Numbered from the stretch's first letter, positions 31,635 through 40,323 are shown. The stretch: 64,000 bases of DNA from Caulobacter sp. (GCA_030680355.1 JAUXVF010000009.1:1-64000), one strand, 5' to 3'. Notes: generated from the letters alone by a model not told the origin. A program made the numbers and translations.

Positions 31635-32435
31635 ATGGCTCGTCGCCTTGCGCTGGTGACCGGCGCTTCCGCCGGCATCGGCGCCGCTTTCGCCCGCATC
31701 TACGCCAGTCATGGCTATGACGTGGCCCTGACCGCCCGTCGCGCCGACCGACTCGAGGCCCTGGCCAGCGAGATCCGGCTGAGGTTCGGGGTCGAGGCCA
31801 TCGTCATCGCCGCTGATCTCGGCGACAAGGGCGCCTGCGACGCCCTGCTGGCCCAGATTGAAGCTCACGGACGGGTCGTCGACGCCCTGATCAACAACGC
31901 CGGCTACGGTCTGCCCGGCGCCTACGCCGAGACCGAGTGGCCCGACCAGCAGGCCATGTTGCAGGTGATGCTGGTCGCTGTCTGCGAGCTGACCCACAAG
32001 GTTCTGCCGGGCATGGTCGAGCGGAAGTTCGGCCGCATCGTCAATGTCGCCTCGCTGGCGGGCCTGGTGCCAGGCTCGGCCGGCCACACCCTGTACGCGG
32101 CCACCAAGAGTTTCCTGGTCAAATTCTCCCAGAGCCTGCACCTGGAAAACCTTGCCACCGGCGTCCACGTCTCGGCCCTCTGTCCCGGCTTTACCTTTTC
32201 CGAATTCCACGACGTCAACGCCACCCGGTCGCAGGTCAGTCAGTCGACGCCGGAATGGCTGTGGCTTGGCGCCGACGAGGTCGCCGCGACCGGCTACGAG
32301 GCGGCCGAGGCCAACCGGCCGGTGTGCGTCACCGGCGCGCCCAACAAGGCCATCGCCGCGATCGCCAAGGTGCTCCCCGACGACTGGGGCCTGGCCCTGA
32401 TGGCCCGCCAGGGCGGACGGTTCCGCAAGATCTGA
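31635..32435 (+). CDS. Short-chain dehydrogenase (DltE-like)
   Basis: 266 residues. Rossmann motif VTGASAGIGAAFARIYAS and TARRADRLEALA (NADP-type Arg pair after strand 2), NNAGYGLPGAYAE, Ser in NVASLAGLVPGS and YAATKSFLVKFSQSL, and the C-terminal VCVTGAPNKAIAAIAKVLP. This form (SDR of YqjQ/DltE type) is common with unknown small substrates. Convergent with the marC-like gene ten bases downstream. Confidence 0.88.
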   Translation: MARRLALVTGASAGIGAAFARIYASHGYDVALTARRADRLEALASEIRLRFGVEAIVIAADLGDKGACDALLAQIEAHGRVVDALINNAGYGLPGAYAETEWPDQQAMLQVMLVAVCELTHKVLPGMVERKFGRIVNVASLAGLVPGSAGHTLYAATKSFLVKFSQSLHLENLATGVHVSALCPGFTFSEFHDVNATRSQVSQSTPEWLWLGADEVAATGYEAAEANRPVCVTGAPNKAIAAIAKVLPDDWGLALMARQGGRFRKI

Positions 32436-32445
32436 CCGGCGACGG

Positions 32446-33144
32446 CTATTTGCCGATTTCGTAGGGGGCGACGACGTCCTGCCGGATGATCACCGAGCGG
32501 GCGGCGTTGGACACGCCGATGATCACGAACTGGACGGCCAGCGCGCAGAGGATCAGGCCCAGCACCCGCACCACGATGGTCATGCCGATCCGGCCCAGCA
32601 GCCGGGAAATCACCGGCGTCAGCCACAGGCAGACCATGGTCACCAGCGACACGGCGGCCATCGCGCCGATGCCGGCCACCATGCCGACCAGGCCCAGTTT
32701 CTTGGCCTCACTGGCGTAGATGACCACCGTGGAAATGGCCCCCGGCCCGATCAGCAACGGCATGGCGAACGGCACCACCATCCGCTCGAACCGGCGCTTG
32801 GCGTAGGCGCGGGGCCCGCTGTCGGCGATGGTCTCGGCCGCGTCGGCATAGGCGGTCGTGAAGTCGTCCCGCACCATCCCCAGGCCCATGATGAACAGGA
32901 TGATGCCGCCGGCGATGCGGAACGCCGGCAAGGAGATGCCGAAAAAGGCCAACAACGACAGGCCGCTGAAAAAGAAGAAGGTCATGAACACGAAGGCGAA
33001 CAGGGAGATGTAAGCCGCCACCCAGCGCCGTCCGGCGGCGATGCCCGCCGCCGTCGCCGCCGCGAACACCGGCACGTTGCCGATAGGGTCGAGCAGGGCG
33101 AACAGGGCGACGAAGAAGTTGACGGCGTACTGCGTGGCGTTCAT
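32446..33144 (-). CDS. MarC-family integral membrane protein
   Basis: 232 residues, six membrane helices. It begins FVALFALLDPIGNVPVFAAAT, the family's first helix with the invariant LLDPIGN..(I/V)F, and has IAGGIILFIMGLGMV and VPFAMPLLIGPGAISTVVIYAS. Originally linked to multiple antibiotic resistance, but that was not upheld; the function remains unknown. Divergent from pyrF, sharing a 59-base promoter region. Confidence 0.93.
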   Translation of the reverse strand: MNATQYAVNFFVALFALLDPIGNVPVFAAATAAGIAAGRRWVAAYISLFAFVFMTFFFFSGLSLLAFFGISLPAFRIAGGIILFIMGLGMVRDDFTTAYADAAETIADSGPRAYAKRRFERMVVPFAMPLLIGPGAISTVVIYASEAKKLGLVGMVAGIGAMAAVSLVTMVCLWLTPVISRLLGRIGMTIVVRVLGLILCALAVQFVIIGVSNAARSVIIRQDVVAPYEIGK

Positions 33145-33203
33145 GCAAACGTCTTAGCTGAAATCCCGCCGCCGCGCCTCTCCCCCGAGGCTGGAGCCCC
33201 CGC

Positions 33204-33905
33204 ATGTCCGCAGACCCGCGCCTGATCATCCCTCTCGACCTGCCCGGCCGCGCCGAGGCCGAGGCCATGGTCGAGCGGCTCGGCGATTCGGTCAGTTTCT
33301 ACAAGATCGGGCTGCAGCTTCTGGCCGTCGGGGGCATGGACATGGCTCGCGATCTCAAGGCGCGCGGCCGCCAGGTGTTCCTTGACTGGAAGCTGCATGA
33401 CATCGGGGCGACGGTGGAGAAGGCCACGGCGGCCATTGTCGGTTCCGGGGCCTGCGACCTGCTTACCGTCCATGCCCAGCCCCAAGTGCTGGCCGCCGCG
33501 GTGCGGGGCCGCGGCGGCGACCGCCAGGCGAAGATCCTCGGCGTCACGGTGCTGACCAGCCTGTCGGGCCAGGACCTGGCCGAGATCGGCTACGGGATGG
33601 GCGTCGAACAGCTGGTCGAGCGGCGCATCCGCCAGGCGATCGACGCCGGGGCCGACGGCGTCGTGGCCAGCCCGCACGAAGCGGCCCTGGCGCGGCGCAT
33701 CGGCGGTCCGGACTTCCTGGTGGTGACACCCGGCGTGCGACCCGACTGGTCCGGCAAGGACGACCAGGCCCGCGCGGCCACGCCACTGGAGGCGCTTCAG
33801 GCCGGCGCCAGCCATCTGGTTTGTGGCCGGCCGGTCACCGCCGCGCCCGAGCCGCGGGCGGCGGCCCTGCGGCTGGTCGACGAGATGGCGCGACAACCGG
33901 CCTGA
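33204..33905 (+). CDS. pyrF: Orotidine 5'-phosphate decarboxylase
   Basis: 233 residues. The catalytic Asp-Lys-Asp is in VFLDWKLHDIGATVEKA, the phosphate loop in the C-terminal GASHLVCGRPVTAAPEP, and the start IIPLDLPGRAEAEAMVERLG is typical. Decarboxylates OMP to UMP, the last step of pyrimidine nucleotide synthesis; cytosolic. The conserved DxKxxD motif has Trp in place of the usual Leu/Met, a common substitution. Confidence 0.96.
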   Translation: MSADPRLIIPLDLPGRAEAEAMVERLGDSVSFYKIGLQLLAVGGMDMARDLKARGRQVFLDWKLHDIGATVEKATAAIVGSGACDLLTVHAQPQVLAAAVRGRGGDRQAKILGVTVLTSLSGQDLAEIGYGMGVEQLVERRIRQAIDAGADGVVASPHEAALARRIGGPDFLVVTPGVRPDWSGKDDQARAATPLEALQAGASHLVCGRPVTAAPEPRAAALRLVDEMARQPA

Positions 33906-34001
33906 CCGCCGCGCCGCGCGTCAGCGGGCTCCCGCATCACCGAATGGTAACCCATGGGGGTTCAGGTAGGCGGGATTAGCCGTCGCCAAGGAACTGCCAT
34001 C

Positions 34002-35588
34002 ATGCCCGCCGCGCCATACCCCGCCGAGGATGCCGCCCGTGTCGCCGCCCTGCGGCGACTGGATCTGATGGACACGCCGCGCGAGGAGGATTTCGACGGC
34101 TTCGCCACCATCATCAGCGAAATCCTCGGCGTGCCGACGGCGATGGTCGCCCTGATGGATGAGGACCGGCAGTGGTTCAAGGCGGCCGTCGGAGCCGGTG
34201 ACATGACCGAGACCCCGCGCGACATCGCCTTCTGCGGCTACACCATCCTGGGGTCGGACGTCATGTGGGTCGAGGACATGCATCTTGACCCGCGATTCGT
34301 CGACAACCCCCTGGTGCTGGGCGGACCGGAGGTGCGCTTTTACGTCGGCGCGCCGCTGGAAGTGGGCGGGCACAACGTCGGCACCATCTGCGCCCTGGAT
34401 ACAGCGCCGCGCACCTATGACGCTCGCGCCGCCGCCCTTCTGAGGTCGGTGGCCCAGCTGGTCTCGGGGCGAATCCGCGAACGCGCCCGCGCCGCGGCGA
34501 CCATGGCCTTGCTGGATCATTCCACCGACGCGGCGATGGTTGTCGATCAAACGGGCCAGATTCTGGTCTGGTCGCACGGGGCCGAAGTCATGTTCGGCTG
34601 GTCCCGTGACGAAGCCCTCGGCCAATCGCTGGACATCATCTCACCCGATGACATGACCCAGACCCACCGGATGAATTTCGCCCGCTACGTGGCGGGCAAG
34701 GAAGGCGGCGTCTTCGACCGCCCCGTGGAACTGCAGGCGAAACGCCGGGATGGCGCGCTGTTCCCGATGGAAATGACTCTGGCCGGCTGGTCACAGGGCG
34801 GTCTGCGCGTCGTCGGCGTTCTGGCCCGCGACGCCACGGTCCGGCACGCCCAGGAGGCCCTGCTGCTGCAGGCTTTCGAGGCTGCCAAATCGTCGGACCA
34901 GGCCAAGACCCGCTTCCTGTCCAATATGACTCATGAACTCCGCACGCCGCTCAATGGTGTGCTCGGCATGGCCCAGGTCCTGGCCACCACGCCCCTGACC
35001 GAACAACAGCGCCGGCTGACAGACACCATTGTCAATTCCGGCCAGACTCTGGCGGAAATGCTGACCCAGGTGGTGACCGTATCGGGGGAAACGTCGCGGG
35101 CGACGCATGTCGTCTTCAGTCCGACCGACGTCCTGACCGACCTGGCGGACCGGTTCGGCGCGATGGCAAGCGCCCGGGGCCTGGGGTTCAGGCTGCAGCT
35201 CGACCGCGGCCTGCCCGCGACACTGGAGGGTGACATGGCCAGTCTGCAGCAGGGGCTGACCGCGCTGCTCGACAACGCCGTCCGGTTCACCGCCGAGGGC
35301 GAGGTTGTCCTGTCAACGACCTGGGCCGGTCGGCGTCTGGCTTGCACCGTCTCCGACACCGGGCCTGGCTTCGACATGGCCCGCCTGCCCGAGCTGATGC
35401 AGCCCTTCACCCAGGCCGATGTCAGCGCCACACGCCGCCATGACGGCGCGGGTCTGGGGCTGGCGATTGTCGACCGGGTAGTCGCGGCGACCGGCGGCCG
35501 GCTGGATGTCAAATCCACTCCGGGCGAGGGCGCAGTCTTCATGCTGGACCTGCCAATGGCGGCCGTTCCTGTGGCGATGCGCGCCTAG
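34002..35588 (+). CDS. Soluble GAF-PAS sensor histidine kinase
   Basis: 528 residues from the ATG at 34002 (MPAAPYPAEDAARVAAL), with AAGGA about ten bases upstream; the frame is open from 33954. No membrane segments. Order: GAF (about 20-160; FDGFATIISEILGVPTAMVALMDEDRQWF), PAS (about 168-290; DQTGQILVWSHGAEVMFGWS), HisKA with the phosphorylated His in MTHELRTPLNGVLGMAQV, and HATPase with DNAVRFT, SDTGPGFD and GAGLGLAIV. The GAF pattern resembles light- or redox-sensing regulators, but no cofactor Cys is evident. Its stop overlaps by four bases the convergent receiver gene. Confidence 0.9.
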   Translation: MPAAPYPAEDAARVAALRRLDLMDTPREEDFDGFATIISEILGVPTAMVALMDEDRQWFKAAVGAGDMTETPRDIAFCGYTILGSDVMWVEDMHLDPRFVDNPLVLGGPEVRFYVGAPLEVGGHNVGTICALDTAPRTYDARAAALLRSVAQLVSGRIRERARAAATMALLDHSTDAAMVVDQTGQILVWSHGAEVMFGWSRDEALGQSLDIISPDDMTQTHRMNFARYVAGKEGGVFDRPVELQAKRRDGALFPMEMTLAGWSQGGLRVVGVLARDATVRHAQEALLLQAFEAAKSSDQAKTRFLSNMTHELRTPLNGVLGMAQVLATTPLTEQQRRLTDTIVNSGQTLAEMLTQVVTVSGETSRATHVVFSPTDVLTDLADRFGAMASARGLGFRLQLDRGLPATLEGDMASLQQGLTALLDNAVRFTAEGEVVLSTTWAGRRLACTVSDTGPGFDMARLPELMQPFTQADVSATRRHDGAGLGLAIVDRVVAATGGRLDVKSTPGEGAVFMLDLPMAAVPVAMRA

Positions 35589-35998
35589 GCGGGACGCCGT
35601 GCCCGGGTGTAGTCGTCCAGCCAGATCAGGTCCGGCTGCTCCAGCACGTCATTGACCATCTCGGCCAGCACGTCGGGCTCGAACGGCTTGCAGATATAGC
35701 CGGTCGCCCCGGCCGCCTTGGCCTCGACCAGATTTTCGAGATCGCTGGACGCCGTCAGCATCAATATCCTCACCCCGGCCCAGCTCTTGGCGCCGCGCAG
35801 CACCTTCAGGACCTCGAGGCCGGAGATGTCGGGAAGGCCAAGGTCGAGAAGAACCAGATCCGGAACCGGCTCGGCCAACTGAGCCAGGCCGTCAGCGCCT
35901 GTCTCAGCCATGGTCAGGATACGACCAGGGGCGGCGAGCAGGCCTTGCAGCAGGGCGCGAATGAACGGGTCGTCGTCGACGGCCAGAATCCGGATCAT
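35585..35998 (-). CDS. Single-domain response regulator
   Basis: 137 residues from the ATG at 35998, as the 44 residues before it have no similarity. Complete receiver: acidic pair in LAVDDDPFIRALLQGLL, phospho-Asp in LVLLDLGLPDISG, Thr/Ser in MLTASSD, and Lys in YICKPFEP. There is no output domain, so it is likely a phosphate shuttle or a protein-binding switch. It ends four bases into the 3' end of the convergent GAF-PAS kinase gene, a likely partner. Confidence 0.88.
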   Translation of the reverse strand: MIRILAVDDDPFIRALLQGLLAAPGRILTMAETGADGLAQLAEPVPDLVLLDLGLPDISGLEVLKVLRGAKSWAGVRILMLTASSDLENLVEAKAAGATGYICKPFEPDVLAEMVNDVLEQPDLIWLDDYTRARRPA

Positions 35999-36204
35999 GT
36001 TCGACCCTGCTTCCTGTCGGTGGAGGGGTGTCGCGACGTCGAAAGCAGGACGATGCGCCGGAGCCTTGAGGTCCCCGGCCTGTCGTCCACAATATCGCGG
36101 CGGGTGTTTATCACGGGATAGACTCGACACTTCGGCAAGTGCCGGAAGTCTGGCATGATTCTCTTGCTACCGGAGGGCGATCAAGAACAATTTCGTCAGG
36201 TAAA

Positions 36205-36942
36205 TCAGGATATCGACGGTTTCTCAGCCGCTGCGTCAAGCAACGCCCCGATCTGTTTCTCAACATCGGCCCAGTCATTACGAGGCGTCCGGTGACGTTT
36301 CGCCGCGTCTTCCACGCCGAACGCCGCCTCCGACACGGACTGGAAGCCGAGACTGCCCGCCGTGCCGGCGATTGTATGGGCCAGGGCGGCGACTGCCTCC
36401 GCCCGGTCGGGGTCGCCCATCGCCCCAAGCCCGGCGAAGGCGGACGCGAAAGTCGCCATATGGGTCCGATAGCCGGCCCTGATGGCGGAGAGTCCGCCGG
36501 CGCCCATGCCGTCCGGCGATGCGGCACGGCCTGAAGACCCCCGAACCTGCCCGGCGACCCGCCTGAGCAGGCGCTTCAGCGCCCCTTCCTGAATGGGCTT
36601 TGCCAGGTAGTCGTCCATGCCGGCCGCCCGGCATTCGGCGCTCTGGCTGGCGAGCCGGTTTGCCGTCAGGGCGGCGATCGGCATCCGGCGGCAGGGACCG
36701 CCCAGCGCCCGGATCGCGCGGGTGGTCTCAAGGCCGTCCATACCGGGCATCTGCACGTCCATAAGCACGAGGTCGAACGTCTCGCCGGCCTTGAGCCGAG
36801 CGAGCGCCGCCTGGCCCGAGTCGGCGAGGCTCACCGTGTGGCCGAGCCGCGAGAGGATGATCGCGACGAGCTCGCGGTTGGCCTCAACATCGTCGACCGC
36901 CAGAATCCGGAGCGCGGGTCTGGTGTCCGGCCCGTCCGCCAT
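36205..36942 (-). CDS. Receiver-HPt phosphorelay protein
   Basis: 245 residues: a receiver (LAVDDVEANRELVAIILSRL, phospho-Asp in LVLMDVQMPGMDG, Lys in DDYLAKPIQ) joined to a histidine phosphotransfer domain (phospho-His in AALAHTIAGTAGSLG). The pair of domains can pass phosphate from a kinase to a separate receiver. It lies 207 bases from the single-domain receiver on the same strand, and with the GAF-PAS kinase forms a plausible relay. No DNA-binding output is present. Confidence 0.88.
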   Translation of the reverse strand: MADGPDTRPALRILAVDDVEANRELVAIILSRLGHTVSLADSGQAALARLKAGETFDLVLMDVQMPGMDGLETTRAIRALGGPCRRMPIAALTANRLASQSAECRAAGMDDYLAKPIQEGALKRLLRRVAGQVRGSSGRAASPDGMGAGGLSAIRAGYRTHMATFASAFAGLGAMGDPDRAEAVAALAHTIAGTAGSLGFQSVSEAAFGVEDAAKRHRTPRNDWADVEKQIGALLDAAAEKPSIS

Positions 36943-37002
36943 GAATCACCCTGTCCTTCCTCGATCGGCGCCAGGGCCAAAGACGACGGGGCCTCGCCTT
37001 GA

Positions 37003-37021
37003 CCTGATAATAGTTCGCATT
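37003..37021. promoter_or_regulatory. Fur-box-like site before rubrerythrin
   Basis: On the minus strand the site begins AATGCGAACTATTATC; the left half fits the alphaproteobacterial Fur/iron-box half AATGCGAA, the right half is degenerate. It lies 167 bases before the rubrerythrin start and 61 before the receiver-HPt start, so either promoter could be served. TTGACC at 36999-37004 touches it, but no well-spaced -10 is seen. Confidence 0.35.
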
Positions 37022-37187
37022 AACAGTATAGATGGGGTCAAAAAGCCGCTCGTATAGTCTTGGCCTATGCTGTCGCGAGAAACAATTAATTGGGCCGGCC
37101 GTGGGCCGCGCGCCTAGACTGGCGCGTCAGCGCGCCGGCGGAACCTGTTCCGCTCGGCCGCCTGCCCGTTTTCTTCCGGAGAATCTC

Positions 37188-37604
37188 ATGTCCCTCGCGA
37201 CCAGCAAGACCCTCGACAACCTGAAAGAGGCCTTCGCCGGCGAAAGCCAGGCCAACCGCCGCTACCTCTACTTCGCCCAGAAGGCCGACATCGAAGGCTA
37301 CAACGACGTGGCCAGCGTCTTCCGCTCGACCGCCGAAGGTGAGACCGGCCACGCCCACGGCCACCTCGAGTTCATGGAAGCCGTCGGCGACCCCGCCACC
37401 GGCCTGCCGATCGGCGCCACCGGCGACAACCTCAAGGCCGCTATCGCCGGCGAGACCCACGAGTACACCGACATGTACCCGGGGATGGCCCGCACGGCCC
37501 GCGACGAAGGCTTCGACGAGATCGCTGACTGGTTCGAAACCCTGGCCAAGGCCGAAAAATCCCACGCGGGCCGCTTCCAGCGCGCCCTGGACTCGATGGA
37601 CTAG
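37188..37604 (+). CDS. Rubrerythrin
   Basis: 139-residue ferritin-like di-iron peroxidase without the C-terminal rubredoxin domain. Ligand motifs: [20 protein letters not shown] (ExxxY/R type), [13 protein letters not shown] (E..xH) and [12 protein letters not shown], then [12 protein letters not shown]. Start chosen at the ATG 37188 with GGAGA seven bases upstream. Reduces hydrogen peroxide using electrons from a partner, likely the Fe-S protein encoded just downstream. It is separated from that gene by an inverted repeat element. Confidence 0.95.
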   Translation: MSLATSKTLDNLKEAFAGESQANRRYLYFAQKADIEGYNDVASVFRSTAEGETGHAHGHLEFMEAVGDPATGLPIGATGDNLKAAIAGETHEYTDMYPGMARTARDEGFDEIADWFETLAKAEKSHAGRFQRALDSMD

Positions 37605-37617
37605 GCCTTCCTGCGTC

Positions 37618-37713
37618 CTTCGACACGCCCCGGACCTCGGTCCGGGGCTGCTCAGGATGACTGGTTTTTTGTGCAAGTCATGGTGAGCAGCGCCCGCAGG
37701 GCGCGTGTCGAAC
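37618..37713. repeat. REP/BIME-like inverted repeat element
   Basis: Two short palindromic units face each other: the left begins CTTCGACACGC and includes the 8-bp stem CCCCGGAC/GTCCGGGG before GGCTGCTCAGGATGA (37618-37660); the right reads GTGAGCAGCGCCC ... GGGCGCGTGTCGAAC (about 37683-37713), the inverse of the left ends. A T-run (GGTTTTTT, 37663-37670) follows the left unit, so it may also terminate the rubrerythrin message. Similar units are common between alphaproteobacterial genes. Confidence 0.65.
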
Positions 37714-37750
37714 CACGCACGCTGGTTCCAACCCCTCCGGAAGCGCCCTG

Positions 37751-39136
37751 ATGTCCGACAAAGCCCCGCCGACCGCGCCCGCGTCGCCCGCCATCAAGGG
37801 CGAGGGCAGCCTCGACGCCCCGATGCGGCATCCAATCGAGTGGCGCGACCCGTCCTATTACGACATGGCCGCCATCGAGAAGGAGATGGAGCGGGTCTTC
37901 GACATCTGTCACGGCTGCCGGCGCTGCTTCAATCTCTGCGACAGCTTCCCCAAGCTGTTCGACATGATCGACGAGAGCCCGACCGGCGAGCTGGACGGGG
38001 TTCCGACCGAGAAATACGCCGAGGTGGCCGACGCCTGCACCCTCTGCGACATGTGTTTCCTGACAAAATGCCCCTACGTGCCGCCGCATGAGTTCAATCT
38101 CGACTTCCCGCACCTGATCCTGCGCTACCGGGCGGCGAAGCGGAAACAGGACGGCGGCGACTTCGTTCGCGAACAGCTGGGCGAGACGGACCGAAACGGC
38201 AAGCTGGCCAAACCCGTCGCGGGTCTCGCCAACTGGGCCACGGCCCGCGAGAACACCCCCCTGCGCGGTCTGCTCGAGGCCATCGCCGGCATCGACGCCG
38301 AGGCCGAGCTGCCGAAATACTACTCAAAGACAGCGAAGGATCGGCTCAAGACCATGCCGGCCGCCGACCCCGCGGGTCCGGCCTTCGGCCAGCGCAAGGT
38401 GCTGATCTACGCCACCTGCTTCTCCAACTACAACGATCCCCAGACCGCCGTCGCCGCCGCCCATGTGCTGGCCAAGCAGGGAGTGGAGACGCAGTTCCTC
38501 TATCCGGAATGCTGCGGCATGCCGCAGCTGGAGAGCGGCGACCTGGCCGACGTCGCCGGCCGCGCCGGCCGCGTGGCCAAGGTCTTCGCCCCCTACATCG
38601 CCGATGGCTGGGAGGTCGTCGCCCTGACCGCCTCCTGCGGCCTGATGATGAAGTTCGAATGGCCGCTGCTGCTGCCCGAGAACGAAGCGGTCAAGGCCCT
38701 TGCCGGGGCGACCAAGGACATCTCGCAGTACGTCATGGGCCTGTCCAAGGCCTTCGGCCTGGCCCCGGGCCTTAGCCCCATCCCCGGCGGCGTCACCGTC
38801 CACCACGCCTGCCACGCCCGGGCCCAGAACATGGGCGCCCAGTCGGCCCAGATGCTCAAACTGATCCCCGACACCCGCATCGAGCTGGTCGAACGCTGCA
38901 GCGGCCACGGCGGCACCTTCGGGGTCATGAAGGAAACCCGGCCGATGGCGCTCAAGGTCGGCAAGCCCGCCGCCCGCCTGGCCGCCAAGACCGGGACCGA
39001 GGAGCTCTGCTCCGACTGCCCGCTGGCCTGCACCCATCTGGGCCAGATGGTCGCCGCCGAAACCGGCGAGGCCGCCCCCCACACGGGCCACCCGATCGAG
39101 GTGCTGGCCCGTAGCTACGGACTGACTGGAGCCTGA
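37751..39136 (+). CDS. HdrD/GlpC-like Fe-S oxidoreductase subunit
   Basis: 461 residues. Two 4Fe-4S motifs: CHGCRRCFNLC (near residue 55) and CTLCDMCFLTKCPYVPPHEFNLDFP. Two CCG-type cysteine-rich domains follow, with PECCGMPQLESGD and HHACHARAQNMG ... ERCSGHGGTFG. This is the architecture of GlpC/HdrD-type electron carriers. Together with the rubrerythrin before it and DUF3501 after it (one base gap, probably coupled), it likely passes electrons to rubrerythrin; the donor is unknown. I recall this three-gene order in several proteobacteria. Confidence 0.88.
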   Translation: MSDKAPPTAPASPAIKGEGSLDAPMRHPIEWRDPSYYDMAAIEKEMERVFDICHGCRRCFNLCDSFPKLFDMIDESPTGELDGVPTEKYAEVADACTLCDMCFLTKCPYVPPHEFNLDFPHLILRYRAAKRKQDGGDFVREQLGETDRNGKLAKPVAGLANWATARENTPLRGLLEAIAGIDAEAELPKYYSKTAKDRLKTMPAADPAGPAFGQRKVLIYATCFSNYNDPQTAVAAAHVLAKQGVETQFLYPECCGMPQLESGDLADVAGRAGRVAKVFAPYIADGWEVVALTASCGLMMKFEWPLLLPENEAVKALAGATKDISQYVMGLSKAFGLAPGLSPIPGGVTVHHACHARAQNMGAQSAQMLKLIPDTRIELVERCSGHGGTFGVMKETRPMALKVGKPAARLAAKTGTEELCSDCPLACTHLGQMVAAETGEAAPHTGHPIEVLARSYGLTGA

Positions 39137-39137
39137 T

Positions 39138-39737
39138 ATGCCCGCCGCCGACCGCTGCATTACCCCCGCCGACCTGATCTCCGACGCCGACTACGCCCGG
39201 CAACGCAAGGATCGCCGCGCCGCCCTGATGCCGATCAAACGCCTGCGCCGCGTGGCGCTGGGCCCGGTCTGCACGGTGATCTTCGAGAGCTACGAGACCA
39301 TGCTCTTCCAGGTCCAGGAAATGTTGCTGACCGAGAAGGGCGGCGCCGCCCAGATCCCCGACGAACTGGCCGCCTACAACCCGCTGATCCCGCAGGGTCG
39401 CGAACTGGTCGCCACCATCATGTTCGAGATCGACGAGCCGGTGCGCCGCGCCGCGACCCTGGCCAAACTGGGCGGGGTCGAGGACCATTTCTTCCTGCAG
39501 ATCGGCGACATGGGCCGCGCGCCCGGCACGCCAGAGGAAGATGACGTCGAACGCACCCGCGACGACGGCAAGACCTCCTCGGTGCATTTCCTGCGCTTCG
39601 CCCTGACCGAAGCCCAGGCCGCTGTCTTCCGCGACCCGGCGGTGACCATCGCCATCGGCTGCGACCACGAACACTACGCCCATCTGGCCATGCTCAGCCC
39701 GGCCGCCCGTGCGGAACTGGCGCGGGATCTCAGCTAG
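39138..39737 (+). CDS. DUF3501-family protein
   Basis: 199 residues. Diagnostic blocks: YARQRKDRRAALMPIKRLRRVALGPVCTVIFESYETMLFQVQEML and LVATIMFEID, then VHFLRFALTEAQAAVF and IAIGCDHEHYAHLA. The family has no assigned function but regularly follows rubrerythrin plus Fe-S protein genes. Start is the ATG one base after the Fe-S gene stop, so translational coupling is likely. No signal peptide; probably cytosolic. The His-rich DHEHYAH near the end could bind a metal, which is inference. Confidence 0.9.
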   Translation: MPAADRCITPADLISDADYARQRKDRRAALMPIKRLRRVALGPVCTVIFESYETMLFQVQEMLLTEKGGAAQIPDELAAYNPLIPQGRELVATIMFEIDEPVRRAATLAKLGGVEDHFFLQIGDMGRAPGTPEEDDVERTRDDGKTSSVHFLRFALTEAQAAVFRDPAVTIAIGCDHEHYAHLAMLSPAARAELARDLS

Positions 39738-39779
39738 CGCGGGGACATGCACCGCCTTCGGTACGTGTCCCCTCAACCC

Positions 39780-39890
39780 CTACTTCTTCCCCGGCACGTC
39801 GATGAAGCGGCTGACCGGCGTGGCGGCGGCCTTCTTGTCCGCCTTGGGTTTGCGGACTTCCTTGTTGGATTTCTTCTGACCCTTGGCCAT
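39780..39890 (-). CDS. Small basic 'MAKGQ' protein
   Basis: 36 residues, MAKGQKKSNKEVRKPKADKK then AAATPVSRFIDVPGKK; a lysine-rich, disordered-looking protein. Start chosen because GGAG lies about eight bases upstream of the ATG, while an upstream open frame shows no similarity. I recall short conserved hypothetical proteins with the same MAKGQ..SN.E..KPK beginning in many proteobacteria. Function unknown; nucleic-acid binding is conceivable but unproven. Confidence 0.7.
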   Translation of the reverse strand: MAKGQKKSNKEVRKPKADKKAAATPVSRFIDVPGKK

Positions 39891-40064
39891 GGCCGTCTCT
39901 CCGTCGCCGCGCCGCCGCCGACGGCATGAGGCCGGTGCGGGTCGGTCGTGGGGCGGCACCCTACACCCGCCTTGATCGTCGCGCGCGGATGATCGTCGTC
40001 GCCGACCTGGAACCCGCGCCCGCTCCGCCTCGTTTCCCTTGCAGGTAACGCAAGGAGACCGGTG

Positions 40065-40265
40065 ATGACCGACAAGACCAAGATCCAGGGCGAAGGCGAC
40101 TACGAGGCCGCCCGCCGCTTCCAGAAAGACGAACATGAGTTCGCCCGCACCGCGCCGGTCGGCCGCCTGGCCCGCGAGGCCGAAGAGGCCCTGGACGGTC
40201 CCGAAGGCGAAGCGCTTGAAAAGGCTCGGGTCGAAACAGCCGAGGGCAAGACCGGCCAGGACTGA
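40065..40265 (+). CDS. Small hydrophilic protein, unknown function
   Basis: 66 residues from the ATG at 40065, with AAGGAG about eight bases upstream. Strongly acidic/basic and helical: DYEAARRFQKDEHEFARTAPVGRLAREAEEALDGPEGEAL. I recall short proteins with YEAARRFQ..E..F(A/V) in alphaproteobacteria; no function is known. Convergent with nrdA, separated by a terminator-like hairpin. Confidence 0.7.
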   Translation: MTDKTKIQGEGDYEAARRFQKDEHEFARTAPVGRLAREAEEALDGPEGEALEKARVETAEGKTGQD

Positions 40266-40288
40266 CCGCGCGGTGAACCCGACCTAGA

Positions 40289-40315
40289 CCGCCCCTCCCG
40301 CGAGGGAGAGGGCGG
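40289..40315. terminator. Hairpin between convergent small ORF and nrdA
   Basis: CCGCCC-CTCCC stem, GCGA loop, GGGAG, one bulged A, GGGCGG: 11 pairs in total. No U-run follows, but it lies exactly between two convergent stop codons, so it may end either message. This is also a common GC-rich intergenic motif. Confidence 0.45.
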
Positions 40316-40323
40316 CGGTCAGT

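Noticed and set aside
36999..37032. TTGACC plus TATAGA as a rubrerythrin sigma-70 promoter
   Set aside because: The spacer would be about 22 bases, too long; the site is instead reported as an iron-box-like half-site.
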